Assembly: GCA_002368645.1 (NCBI GenBank)
Contig: DFEE01000006.1
Span: forward strand, 189,121 to 253,120
Reading direction: 5' to 3'
Origin: Bacteroidales bacterium UBA3810
Lineage (GTDB): Bacteria > Bacteroidota > Bacteroidia > Bacteroidales > Paludibacteraceae
Length of the DNA stretch: 64,000 nt
Shown in pieces: positions 41,275 through 50,251 of this stretch. The notes under the pieces were generated by a model. That model was not told the DNA's origin. It worked only from the letters and a program-made list of their open reading frames with translations, and did not search any database. The position numbers and the translations under genes are program-made. Position 1 is the stretch's first letter; each line of letters starts with the position of its first letter.

Positions 41275-44064
41275 CTATTGGATTTTAACATCTTTTTTTA
41301 TGGTGTTGGCGATGATGCGTCGGAGTTCAGCGGACTGTCCTTCTCGGTCTTTATGGAAGATTGGTCGGAAATCCTGCATGTAGCGACAAGGCGCTAACTT
41401 GATGTTAAGGTCATCCAGATTGCCGGAGACATCAACCCCAAGCCAGATGGGCTTGAGCAAGGAAGCATGGTAGTCGAAGGTCATATCGAGATTGTGATTA
41501 CCCCCGACAGCTGCCATGTATTTATCGATACTGAGGCAGAGTGGATAAACGGTCAAGCGGTCTTTGTAAAGTGCCATTTGGCAATTGATGGAATCGACTA
41601 CGTTTCGTTGCTTGGGGCTGAAGAGTAGGAGTTTACTGATCTTCTCAAAAGTCTCGTTGTCAAGCAATACTAAGTCCTTGCCTTCTATATCACATGCTCC
41701 GCGGAGGGTTGATATTTTCGGTTTATATTGACTGGTCAAATATGTCTCTAAGGTCAGGTGAAATTGAGCTTTGCCTTCAAACGAACTGAGCATTGGCACT
41801 AACGAATCTATTTGTGGAATCATCCTAATGAGGTTGTGGATGTCAATTTCAATCAAGTGAAAATCCACGCCGGCATAAAGGTGATTGCGTCGAGGCGTCT
41901 CATATAGCGCCGTCAGTTGCATCCGTGCAGCTTCGCAGATAAAGCCCATTTCTTCCAGAACGAGTTTGCCGTCCTTAACATAGAGTTTTCCCCCTAAGTG
42001 CTCCAATACCTCGTTGGAGAAATAGGCGGTGCGGATATGGGTTACCAGTCCAAGATCCATGTGTGTAGGCACCATAAAGGGCTCTTTTTCTGTCTCCGGT
42101 TGCTTAGATTCTGTCGTGGCCGGTGAGGAGGATATAGTGTCTTTAGATGTATTGAGGGAGTTGACAATCTCCATCAGTTGGTTGACATCCGTGACCTCGG
42201 AGTTGAAGGTCAACGCGCCTGTCAAATCGCCTTCATTCCTTAGCCATTTGCCCACATGGCGAATTTCACCGGATAAAGAGAAATCGCTATTGCCCAAATC
42301 AATGCGAGAACTATCAATCTTGAAGATTCTATTGGAGTAGGTGAAATCGATAATCGGAATATCTAACGGCATGCCTAACTTGGGGTATTGCACATCGCCG
42401 TTCTCCAATTGGAACCGTAACCGTGGATTCCATTTCAGAAGCACATTATCTGCGTCTTTGTTGTACAGCGCTTTAGCTTCTACATCGAACCTCTGCGTTG
42501 TGATGGCAATCGTTTGTCCCATAGTAGCCTCCATGGCGTTGGCTGCTAAAGCCACTTCTATGCGCGGTTTATCGGCAGCACGTCGAGAGGGGGACAAAGC
42601 GGCTTTGCCTTTCGGAACTCTTAAGTGGGCATAGATGGTGTCCATTTTGGCGGTTAGTTCATCCATTGTAAAGGTCAGTTCCACTGCCGGAATTGTACTA
42701 TTCGCAGGAGTATTCTTGCCGCCTATTTGAATATGCGTATCCATATTGTCAGCCAATACATTGAGACTATCTTCCCATATGAGATTCAAGTCGGAAAAAT
42801 TTAGGTCGGCTTGTGCATTGATACGCTCGTACTTTAAGGCGGTTAAATCATCAAGTGTGCTCTTGAGAACAAGTGTGCCTTGGGCGTTACCGGATAGTTG
42901 GTTGGTGACTGAATCGGAATGGATGAAATAGTCTGCATCTGCAAGATTGAGGTTTACTTTGGCACTTAGGTCACAGAGAGGGTTGCTAAGTTCAAATTTC
43001 TTGCCGTTCTTCAGTATATCAGTCGCTCTTCCTTTAACCGTAATGGACGAATGTTTGGTGTGTGCATACAGGGTGTTGAGCCGGGCGGAGGTTAGGTTCT
43101 TTTGATTGAGATCAAGATGTAGGTCGATGTCCCCGCGCAGTGCATCAATATAGTAGGGAAGAGGTTTATATCTTCCTTTGGCATTAGTGAGTTGGAGATT
43201 AGCGTCCACGGTGGGTAAGTTCAGACTATCGTACAGACCGTAGGCATGTGCTTGTAAGCGAATGAGTCCATCGGCTTGGATATCCTTAGGCCATAGTGAA
43301 GCGTATTGTGGCGGTAAGATAGCCATTAATTGGCTAATCTGCCAGTTTCCGGTCTCTATGGTTACATCGGCATTGATGGTATCAAGAGCCAATGACGGTG
43401 TGCTGACTATGCCGGCAAGTTTAATTTCAAACTGCTCCAAAGCGAGTGAACTGCCGTCTAACACAAGGGCAACGAGACCCTCAGCTTGATCGGGCTGGGC
43501 GAGCGAGAGAAAGGCTTTGAGCCTCATCAACGGCAGGCTGTCTCGATCATCTTTGAGGGTAAGACGACTTACATCTGCTGTCAGCCGATCCTCAAATCGT
43601 ATGGTTTTGAGAGTCCAAGAGCCGGAGGTCGTATCGGTTGTGTCTGAGGGGAGGTGAAAGGCAGGGATATTGGTCTTTCCGTCGCGATTCATATATAGAT
43701 TGGCTTCAACATCGCGTATCGCTAACTTGGAGATATCAATATACCCGTCTAAAGCCTGCTTGACATCGAGTCCGACGATGAGTTCCGGCACTGCCAAAAC
43801 GGTGTCGGATTGGGCACCCTCCATAGGATTGATGATGTAAAGACCTTTTAATCTTAAACCGACATCCGGAAAGGTGCTCAGGACGGTCAACTCTACCTCA
43901 TCCAATTGGTGCTCGCATAGCAAAACCGAATCTACTACGCGGTTGACTATGGGGGTTAGCCGCTTCGGGGTTAAAATGACGTGACAGACTACCCCCACTA
44001 CCAAAAGCACGATACCGATAAGGGCGCCGAGGGTGATGCCGATGATCTTAAGAGTTTTTTTCAT
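41275..44064 (-). CDS. AsmA family protein
   Basis: 929 residues. One N-terminal membrane segment (IIGITLGALIGIVLLVVGVVCHVIL), then a long periplasmic beta-rich region with AsmA-like N-terminal (LRLKGLYIINP, ISKLAIRDVEANLYMNRDGKTNI) and C-terminal (YLTSQYKPKISTLRGACDIEGKDLVL, FDYHASLLKPIWLGVDVSGNLDDLNIKLAPCRYMQD) blocks. AsmA proteins are bridge-like factors for phospholipid or outer-membrane homeostasis. Its ATG overlaps the stop of the small lipoprotein gene by 4 bases. Confidence 0.88.
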   Translation of the reverse strand: MKKTLKIIGITLGALIGIVLLVVGVVCHVILTPKRLTPIVNRVVDSVLLCEHQLDEVELTVLSTFPDVGLRLKGLYIINPMEGAQSDTVLAVPELIVGLDVKQALDGYIDISKLAIRDVEANLYMNRDGKTNIPAFHLPSDTTDTTSGSWTLKTIRFEDRLTADVSRLTLKDDRDSLPLMRLKAFLSLAQPDQAEGLVALVLDGSSLALEQFEIKLAGIVSTPSLALDTINADVTIETGNWQISQLMAILPPQYASLWPKDIQADGLIRLQAHAYGLYDSLNLPTVDANLQLTNAKGRYKPLPYYIDALRGDIDLHLDLNQKNLTSARLNTLYAHTKHSSITVKGRATDILKNGKKFELSNPLCDLSAKVNLNLADADYFIHSDSVTNQLSGNAQGTLVLKSTLDDLTALKYERINAQADLNFSDLNLIWEDSLNVLADNMDTHIQIGGKNTPANSTIPAVELTFTMDELTAKMDTIYAHLRVPKGKAALSPSRRAADKPRIEVALAANAMEATMGQTIAITTQRFDVEAKALYNKDADNVLLKWNPRLRFQLENGDVQYPKLGMPLDIPIIDFTYSNRIFKIDSSRIDLGNSDFSLSGEIRHVGKWLRNEGDLTGALTFNSEVTDVNQLMEIVNSLNTSKDTISSSPATTESKQPETEKEPFMVPTHMDLGLVTHIRTAYFSNEVLEHLGGKLYVKDGKLVLEEMGFICEAARMQLTALYETPRRNHLYAGVDFHLIEIDIHNLIRMIPQIDSLVPMLSSFEGKAQFHLTLETYLTSQYKPKISTLRGACDIEGKDLVLLDNETFEKISKLLLFSPKQRNVVDSINCQMALYKDRLTVYPLCLSIDKYMAAVGGNHNLDMTFDYHASLLKPIWLGVDVSGNLDDLNIKLAPCRYMQDFRPIFHKDREGQSAELRRIIANTIKKDVKIQ

Positions 44065-44489
44065 TGAGCTACTTTAACTAAATAGACGCGTTTGCTGCCA
44101 TCTTGGATAGAGAGGTCGTTGTCGGTTAAACTGTAGATGGTTTGGTCTATAGCGGACTGCGCTTGTGAGACATTGATCATATGTCTCATCCGGATATAAT
44201 CCGTTCCTTTCTTCCACATGAACCAGCCATTACCATGATACACCAAACTCGACTCATAGTAATCGTCGCTTTCATCCCATGTTTTGCCCCAACAGTAGCC
44301 TTCTTCGGCAGATTCGTCGTAGAATACGAAATGCAAGCCCGATGTGGTCGGGCTCACGCCTTGCCAATGCCCGATGAGTTGCTGCCGGGTACCGATTTCC
44401 GTACTCGAGCTACTTCCTCCAAAAATGCAAGAGGTCATCCCTAAACTGACCACTGCACATACTATGGCAATAATAATTCTTTGTCTCAT
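44061..44489 (-). CDS. Small lipoprotein, lipocalin-like
   Basis: 142 residues. Lipobox with Cys21 (LGMTSC). Central Trp- and Tyr-rich beta region (LIGHWQGVSP, YYESSLVYHGNGWFMWKKG) similar to small lipocalin/DUF-type lipoproteins of Bacteroidetes; the LIGxWxG motif is typical at the N terminus of such beta barrels. Overlaps ileS and the AsmA gene by 4 bases at each end (ATGA junctions), so translation of the three is coupled. Function unknown. Confidence 0.75.
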   Translation of the reverse strand: MRQRIIIAIVCAVVSLGMTSCIFGGSSSSTEIGTRQQLIGHWQGVSPTTSGLHFVFYDESAEEGYCWGKTWDESDDYYESSLVYHGNGWFMWKKGTDYIRMRHMINVSQAQSAIDQTIYSLTDNDLSIQDGSKRVYLVKVAQ

Positions 44490-47400
44490 TTTTCCACTTT
44501 AATATGTAGTTTTTTTCCGTTGAGTTCTACTTCTTCGCCTTGCGGTGTAGAAGTTAGGTCCAAGTGTCGTGCCAGGACCTGCGAAGCAATATAGTCTTTG
44601 AAATGCAGCACGGCATTGTGGACCTCGGTACAATCTTCAATCTCTACTTCAATACGGTCGGTTACTTCAAAACCTGCGGATTTACGGATATTCTGTATTC
44701 GATTGATGAGTTCACGCGCTATACCTTCTTCTAAAAGAGATTCCGTCAGTTCTATATCAAGTGCAATGGTCAGCGCTCCCTCATTCATTACAAGCCAGCC
44801 GGGCATGTTCTCTGTCAAGATTTCCACATCTTCCGGTATAAGCGAATAACCTGCAACCATGAAGGTTCCCGTTGCTTCAAACTTCGCGATATCTTCTTGG
44901 CTCATCGTATTGATGGCGGCGGCAATGGACTTCATCTGACTGCCTGCTTTTTTACCTAATATGGGATACTTAGGTCGTATCTTCTTGACTAATTGAACGG
45001 AGGGATCGTTCTTATCCACTATTTGCAAACTCTGAATATTGACCTCAGAGCGGATAAGCCCTTCCACATGCAGGAGTGCTTCCTTGGTCGCCTCATCGGG
45101 GGCCGGGATAACCGCCTTCTGTAGCGGTTGACGAACGTTGAGTTTAGCATTCTTTCTTAAACTCAATATCATGGATGTAGCTTGTTGGGCCAAAGCCATC
45201 TGACGCTCTAAGGTCTTGTCAATCATGCTCTCATCTACTTTGGGCCATTCGCTCAGGTGCACAGTCTCACCTGTCAAATCCCGATAAAGTCTATCTGCAT
45301 AGAACGGAGCCATGGGGGCTATCAATTGAGCTACGGTTTTCAGACAGGTGTACAATGTCTCATACGCTGCCTGTTTATCCGCGTCCATTGTGCCGCCCCA
45401 GAACCGCTTGCGGTTCAACCTCACATACCAATTGCTAAGCTCATTCTGCACAAAAGCCGATACAACACGCCCTGCCGGAGTGGGGTCATAATGCTCGTAG
45501 TGTTCCGTGCAGGCTTTTACTACTGAGTTAAGACGACTTAAAATCCACCGATCGATCTCCTGCAACCATTCAGACTTCCCTTGAGTAGTCAGCGGCGATG
45601 CCTCGACAGACCAGTGATCTACATTCGCATATAGGGCAAAGAAACTATATGTATTATACAAGGTCCCAAAGAACTTACGCTGAATCTCAGCAACCCCTTC
45701 GGGGTCAAACCGTAGATTCTCCCAGGGGTCAGAGTTAGTCAGCATATACATCCTCACTGCATCTGCGCCATAGGTCGATAAAGCACTGAAGGGATCTACT
45801 GCATTGCCCTTACGTTTACTCATCTTATCGCCGGCTTTGTCTAATACAAGGCCATTGGAAATGACGTTCTTGTAAGCGACATTGCCTTCTATCATAGTGT
45901 GGATGGCATGCAGTGTGAAGAACCAGCCGCGTGTCTGATCTACACCCTCCGAGATAAAGTCGGCGGTGCGGGGCGCATCTTGATTTTCGAAAGGATAGTG
46001 GTTCTGCGCGTAGGGCATAGCTCCCGAATCAAACCATACATCGATGAGATCTAATTCCCGCTTCATCGGCTTGCCGGTTGGGCTTACCAGCACGATGCTG
46101 TCCACATAGGGACGGTGTAGGTCAATGACGGCAGGATCGTAGTTGTCTTTGCTGTAGTCGCCCACAATGTGCTTGGGCCATGGGTTGGCTTTCATCAATC
46201 CGGCTGCAACGGCTTTGTCTATTTCTTCGAAGAACTCTTTGATTGACCCGATGCATAACTCCTCTTGGCCATCCTCTGTTCGCCAGATGGGAAGGGGAGT
46301 CCCCCAATAACGTGAACGACTGAGGTTCCAGTCATTGAGATTCTCAAGCCATTTACCGAAACGACCGGTACCGGTGGATTCGGGTTGCCAATTGATTGTT
46401 TTATTGAGGGCAATCATCTGCTCTTTGGCTTTGGTAGAGCGGATGAACCAACTGTCTAAAGGATAGTAGATGATGGGCGTATCGGTTCGCCAGCAATGCG
46501 GATAGGAGTGCACGTGTTTCTCGATCTTAAAGACGGTACCTGTTTGCTTCATGTACATGCATAGACGGATGTTAAGATCCTCTTCCTTGAGTGCTTTGGG
46601 TTCATCGTATTTATCATTGGTCCAGAAATGCACCTTGTCGTAGGCGTTCTTTACAAACTCACCTGACCATCTGTCGTATAAATCGTGGTTGATGTATCCC
46701 GTGTTGAACGTCTCATCCAGCTCTTCGCATAGCCAATACTTGCCGCTGAAATCAACCATGGGACGTGTCTCTCCGTTCTTGGTAATCATGAATAAGGACG
46801 GTATCCCTGCGGCATCGGCAACCCGCTTATCATCAGCACCAAAGGTAGGCGCAATATGTACAATACCGGTTCCTTCGTCTGTCGTGACATAATCGCCGCT
46901 AATGACGCGGAAGGCATCGCCGCTGCGGTCAGTGATGGTGTCGGTCTCTTTGTCGTAACTGACGGGCTTGACCCATGGGAAAAGTTGCTCGTAGTGCATG
47001 CCCACGAGGTCCATTCCCTTGTACTGAGCGATAATCTCGGGAGACTCGCCTAACTCTTTAACGAAATGAGAGAGGCAGGCTTTGGCAAGGATATACGAGG
47101 CGTTTTCGGACTTTACTTCGACATAATCGATTTTTTCACCGACGCATAATGCCGTATTGCTCGGCAATGTCCATGGCGTCGTCGTCCATGCCAAGAAATA
47201 TCGCTCGTCGGCTGATTTGCCGGTAAGGCGGAATTTTGCCGTACATGTTGTATCTTTTACATCGCGGTAGCAGCCGGGTTGGTTGATTTCGTGACTCGCT
47301 AAACCCGTACCCGCCATTGGACTATATGGCTGAATCGTATAACCTTTGTATAGATAGCCTTTCTTGTACAATTCTTTTAGTAAGTACCATACTGTCTCAA

Positions 47401-47860
47401 TGTACTTGTTATCATAGGTGATATAAGGATTGTCTAAATCAACCCAATAACCCATTTGTCTTGTCAGGTTCGTCCATTCTTTCGTGTACTTCATCACCTC
47501 CCGACGGCACGCAGCATTATATTCATCCACGCTAATCTTCTTGCCGATATCTTCTTTCTTGATATGCAGTAGCTTCTCTACACCCAATTCAACCGGCAAA
47601 CCGTGCGTGTCCCATCCTGCTTTGCGATGGACGCGGTAACCCTGCATCGTCTTGTAGCGGCAGAAAGCATCTTTAATACTCCGTGCCAAGACATGGTGGA
47701 TTCCCGGCATACCATTGGCGGATGGAGGCCCTTCGAAAAAAATGAAGTTCCCTTTAGCCCCATGCTCTAAGGATTGCTCAAATAATTTTTCTTGCTCCCA
47801 TTGAGCTAACATCTCGCCGCTCAACTGAGGCAGATTTAGTTGTTTATATTCTTTGTACAT
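44486..47860 (-). CDS. ileS: Isoleucyl-tRNA synthetase
   Basis: 1124 residues; the long form without the bacterial C-terminal zinc-finger block, closer to the eukaryote/archaeal-like IleRS group. Class I signatures: the HIGH region as PPSANGMPGIHH (about 45-56) and KMSKRKGN about residue 685. The editing domain (CP1) shows TTPWTLPSNTALCV and WRTDTPIIYYP. A type 2 IleRS of this kind is usually less sensitive to mupirocin; that is family knowledge, not shown here. It heads the operon ileS, lipoprotein, AsmA, M3 peptidase, membrane protein. Confidence 0.97.
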   Translation of the reverse strand: MYKEYKQLNLPQLSGEMLAQWEQEKLFEQSLEHGAKGNFIFFEGPPSANGMPGIHHVLARSIKDAFCRYKTMQGYRVHRKAGWDTHGLPVELGVEKLLHIKKEDIGKKISVDEYNAACRREVMKYTKEWTNLTRQMGYWVDLDNPYITYDNKYIETVWYLLKELYKKGYLYKGYTIQPYSPMAGTGLASHEINQPGCYRDVKDTTCTAKFRLTGKSADERYFLAWTTTPWTLPSNTALCVGEKIDYVEVKSENASYILAKACLSHFVKELGESPEIIAQYKGMDLVGMHYEQLFPWVKPVSYDKETDTITDRSGDAFRVISGDYVTTDEGTGIVHIAPTFGADDKRVADAAGIPSLFMITKNGETRPMVDFSGKYWLCEELDETFNTGYINHDLYDRWSGEFVKNAYDKVHFWTNDKYDEPKALKEEDLNIRLCMYMKQTGTVFKIEKHVHSYPHCWRTDTPIIYYPLDSWFIRSTKAKEQMIALNKTINWQPESTGTGRFGKWLENLNDWNLSRSRYWGTPLPIWRTEDGQEELCIGSIKEFFEEIDKAVAAGLMKANPWPKHIVGDYSKDNYDPAVIDLHRPYVDSIVLVSPTGKPMKRELDLIDVWFDSGAMPYAQNHYPFENQDAPRTADFISEGVDQTRGWFFTLHAIHTMIEGNVAYKNVISNGLVLDKAGDKMSKRKGNAVDPFSALSTYGADAVRMYMLTNSDPWENLRFDPEGVAEIQRKFFGTLYNTYSFFALYANVDHWSVEASPLTTQGKSEWLQEIDRWILSRLNSVVKACTEHYEHYDPTPAGRVVSAFVQNELSNWYVRLNRKRFWGGTMDADKQAAYETLYTCLKTVAQLIAPMAPFYADRLYRDLTGETVHLSEWPKVDESMIDKTLERQMALAQQATSMILSLRKNAKLNVRQPLQKAVIPAPDEATKEALLHVEGLIRSEVNIQSLQIVDKNDPSVQLVKKIRPKYPILGKKAGSQMKSIAAAINTMSQEDIAKFEATGTFMVAGYSLIPEDVEILTENMPGWLVMNEGALTIALDIELTESLLEEGIARELINRIQNIRKSAGFEVTDRIEVEIEDCTEVHNAVLHFKDYIASQVLARHLDLTSTPQGEEVELNGKKLHIKVEK

Positions 47861-48032
47861 ATATTACTCTTGACTTTTGACGTTCTCTTTTTCCTTATAA
47901 CGGCACCCTGGCCACCTGGGAACCTGGAAAATATAACTTTCGGTCTCCGCTACACCACCATTACATGTTAGTCTTGACTCCTGATTCCTGATTCCTTACT
48001 CTTTATTAGCCCTTGGGCGCTTACTCCTTACT
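47861..48032. repeat. Spacer holding dispersed intergenic repeat, copy A
   Basis: 172 bases between proS and ileS. Contains TTCCTTATAACGGCACCCTG (47891-47910), CCTGG-type sequence, then a CACCATTACAT...TTAGTCTTGA block (about 47957-47977) and TTCCTTACTCTTTATT. The same order recurs at 56426-56513 (copy B) and partly at 49559-49598 (copy C). No gene. Confidence 0.85.
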
Positions 48033-49529
48033 CTAATACGCTATCGCAAAGACGACACGTCCTTTTGAAGGCTTGCCCGTCACCATACATTTGCCGGGTG
48101 TTGTCACATCGTGTCCGGGAATCTCACCCTCCATCGGAATACAGCGGATAGTGGCTTTGGTCTCGGCTTTGATTTTCTCTTCAGTTTCGGGGGTGCCATC
48201 CCAGTGACATAGCAGGAAACCGCCTTTCTTAATCTCTTCCTTGAACTCCTCATAACTGTCGCACTCACGCGTATTATCTATACGATACGATAATGCTTTC
48301 TCATAGCAGTTCGCCTGTATGGCATCCAATAACGCTTGGATATGTTCAACGATGCCTTCTAATGGCAATGTTTCTTTCGTCAGTGTGTCCCGACGAGCTA
48401 CTTCTACTGTTCCGTTCTCCAAATCGCGAGCTCCCATCGCTATACGTACCGGGATACCTTTCAATTCGTAGTCCGCAAACTTGTAGCCCGGTGTCAATTG
48501 ATCACGAGTATCTACTTTCACACGTATACCGAACTTTTGCAGTGTGTCTGCTATCGGCCTGAGTTTCTCCATAATAGGCGCCAAATCCTCAGCTTTCTTG
48601 AAAATGGGGACTATCACGACTTGTATAGGAGCTAACGCGGGCGGAAGAACAAGACCGTTATCATCCGAGTGGGTCATTATTAGTGCGCCCATCAAACGCG
48701 TTGATACACCCCAAGAGGTCGCCCAAACATATTCGTACTTATTCTCTTTGGAGAGATATTGCACATCGAATGACTTGGCAAAATTCTGCCCGAGGAAATG
48801 GCTTGTCCCTGCTTGCAATGCTTTGCCGTCTTGCATCATCGCTTCGATGCAGTAGGTGTTAAGTGCCCCCGCGAAACGCTCGTTGGGACTCTTGACGCCC
48901 CGTACAACCGGAAGAGCCATCACTTTACGCGTGAAATCCGCATAGACGTCCAGCATCTGTCGTGCAAAATCCTCGGCTTCCTCCGAGGTGGCGTGAGCTG
49001 TATGACCTTCTTGCCATAAGAACTCAGCCGTTCTGAGGAAGAGCCTTGTGCGCATCTCCCAACGCATCACATTGCACCATTGATTGCAGAGAATTGGCAG
49101 ATCGCGGTAGGAGGAAATCCAGTTCTTATAAGTGCTCCATATAATCGTTTCTGAGGTCGGACGAATAATCATCTCCTCTTCGAGTTTAGCCGACGGATCC
49201 ACTACCACCCCTTTACCATTGGGGTCGTTCATCAATCGGTGGTGGGTCACTACGGCACACTCTTTCGCAAAACCCTCTACATGTTCTGCCTCGCGGCTAA
49301 AGAAGGATTTCGGAATAAGTAACGGGAAATAGGCGTTTTGAACGCCTTTTGATTTGAATCGTTGGTCTAAATCACTTTGTATCCGCTCCCATATGGCATA
49401 GCCATAGGGCTTAATCACCATGCAACCTCGCACGGCACTTTGTTCTGCTAAGTCGGCCTTAACCACCAACTCGTTGTACCACTTGGAGTAATCCTCACTC
49501 CGAGGGGTCAGTTTCTGATAATTCGCCAT
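48033..49529 (-). CDS. proS: Prolyl-tRNA synthetase (archaeal/eukaryotic-like type)
   Basis: 498 residues. Class II synthetase: motif 1 region RFKSKGVQNAYFPLLIP, motif 2 RWEMRTRLFLRTAEFLWQEGHTAH, motif 3 in WGVSTRLMGALIMTHSDDNGLVLP. C-terminal anticodon-binding and zinc-like domains (CHWDGTPETEEKIK, GKCMVTGKPSKGRVVFAIAY). It lacks the large INS editing insert of bacterial-type ProRS, as in other Bacteroidetes. Flanked on both sides by repeat-rich spacers. Confidence 0.97.
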   Translation of the reverse strand: MANYQKLTPRSEDYSKWYNELVVKADLAEQSAVRGCMVIKPYGYAIWERIQSDLDQRFKSKGVQNAYFPLLIPKSFFSREAEHVEGFAKECAVVTHHRLMNDPNGKGVVVDPSAKLEEEMIIRPTSETIIWSTYKNWISSYRDLPILCNQWCNVMRWEMRTRLFLRTAEFLWQEGHTAHATSEEAEDFARQMLDVYADFTRKVMALPVVRGVKSPNERFAGALNTYCIEAMMQDGKALQAGTSHFLGQNFAKSFDVQYLSKENKYEYVWATSWGVSTRLMGALIMTHSDDNGLVLPPALAPIQVVIVPIFKKAEDLAPIMEKLRPIADTLQKFGIRVKVDTRDQLTPGYKFADYELKGIPVRIAMGARDLENGTVEVARRDTLTKETLPLEGIVEHIQALLDAIQANCYEKALSYRIDNTRECDSYEEFKEEIKKGGFLLCHWDGTPETEEKIKAETKATIRCIPMEGEIPGHDVTTPGKCMVTGKPSKGRVVFAIAY

Positions 49530-49558
49530 ATATATTTCTGTATTCTATATTCTATATA

Positions 49559-49598
49559 CCTTATAATGATGCCCTTGGCACCTGGTCTCCTGAATAAA
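49559..49598. repeat. Dispersed intergenic repeat, copy C (partial)
   Basis: CCTTATAATGATGCCCTTGG then CACCTGGTCTCCTGAATAA, a degenerate match to copy B. From 49598 to 49655 follows CTTTCGACTTTTGA low-complexity sequence (about 7-bp to 14-bp periods). Confidence 0.7.
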
Positions 49599-49656
49599 CT
49601 TTCAACTTTTGACTTTCTGCTTTCGACTTTCGACTTTTGACTTTCGACTTACAACC

Positions 49657-49700
49657 AAACGCTCACCGAACGCTCATCGAACGATTACCGAACGATCACA
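49657..49700. repeat. 11-bp tandem repeat (gaacgctcacc type), entering the hpt coding end
   Basis: Four units: AAACGCTCACC, GAACGCTCATC, GAACGATTACC, GAACGATCACA. The third and fourth cover the last codons and TAA of hpt (49685 onward). Confidence 0.93.
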
Positions 49701-50242
49701 CTTTCAACTTTCGACTTATCGTATATATAAAGGGACGGCAGATTACGCGCTTGTTGATCTAAGTCGAGCCCATAGCCGATGACGAACTGATGGGGAATAA
49801 GTAAAGCAGGATATTCCGGCGCTGATTCGGGATACTGTAAAGCATCGGGTTTAAAGAGAAACGATGTAACCCGTACCGTTTTAGCTCCCAATTGGTAAAG
49901 GCGTTTTTTGAGGTAACGCATAGATAGCCCCGTGTCAATAATGTCCTCAATGACTATGACATCCCTGTCCATGATATCTGCTGTTACGGGCACGGTCTCT
50001 TGCACTTCTCCGGTTGTTTCTGTACCGACATAAGACCTTAGCTTGACAAAGGCAACCTCTGTCGGCATAGTCATCTTACGTAAGAGATCCGACGCATACA
50101 TAAACGCACCGGTAAGAACAACGACAAAAACAGGTTTGAGCCCTTGATAGTCGTGGTTGATCTGCCCTGCGACTTGCCCGACAAGCGTATCTATTTCTTG
50201 GGGAGTCTTGTACTCCTTAAAGTGCATGCCTTGTAGTTCCAT
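49685..50242 (-). CDS. hpt: Hypoxanthine phosphoribosyltransferase
   Basis: 185 residues. Purine salvage: hypoxanthine or guanine plus PRPP to IMP or GMP. PRPP-binding loop VIVIEDIIDTGLSM; flexible loop KLRSYVG; FVVVLTGAFMYASDL near the N terminus; VIGYGLDLDQQARNLPSLYIY near the C terminus. The last residues VIVR and the stop codon are encoded by an 11-bp tandem repeat that continues into the spacer. It lies 9 bases after the beta-barrel gene, in an operon TPR protein, barrel protein, hpt. Confidence 0.93.
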   Translation of the reverse strand: MELQGMHFKEYKTPQEIDTLVGQVAGQINHDYQGLKPVFVVVLTGAFMYASDLLRKMTMPTEVAFVKLRSYVGTETTGEVQETVPVTADIMDRDVIVIEDIIDTGLSMRYLKKRLYQLGAKTVRVTSFLFKPDALQYPESAPEYPALLIPHQFVIGYGLDLDQQARNLPSLYIYDKSKVESVIVR

Positions 50243-50251
50243 ATGCTATAA

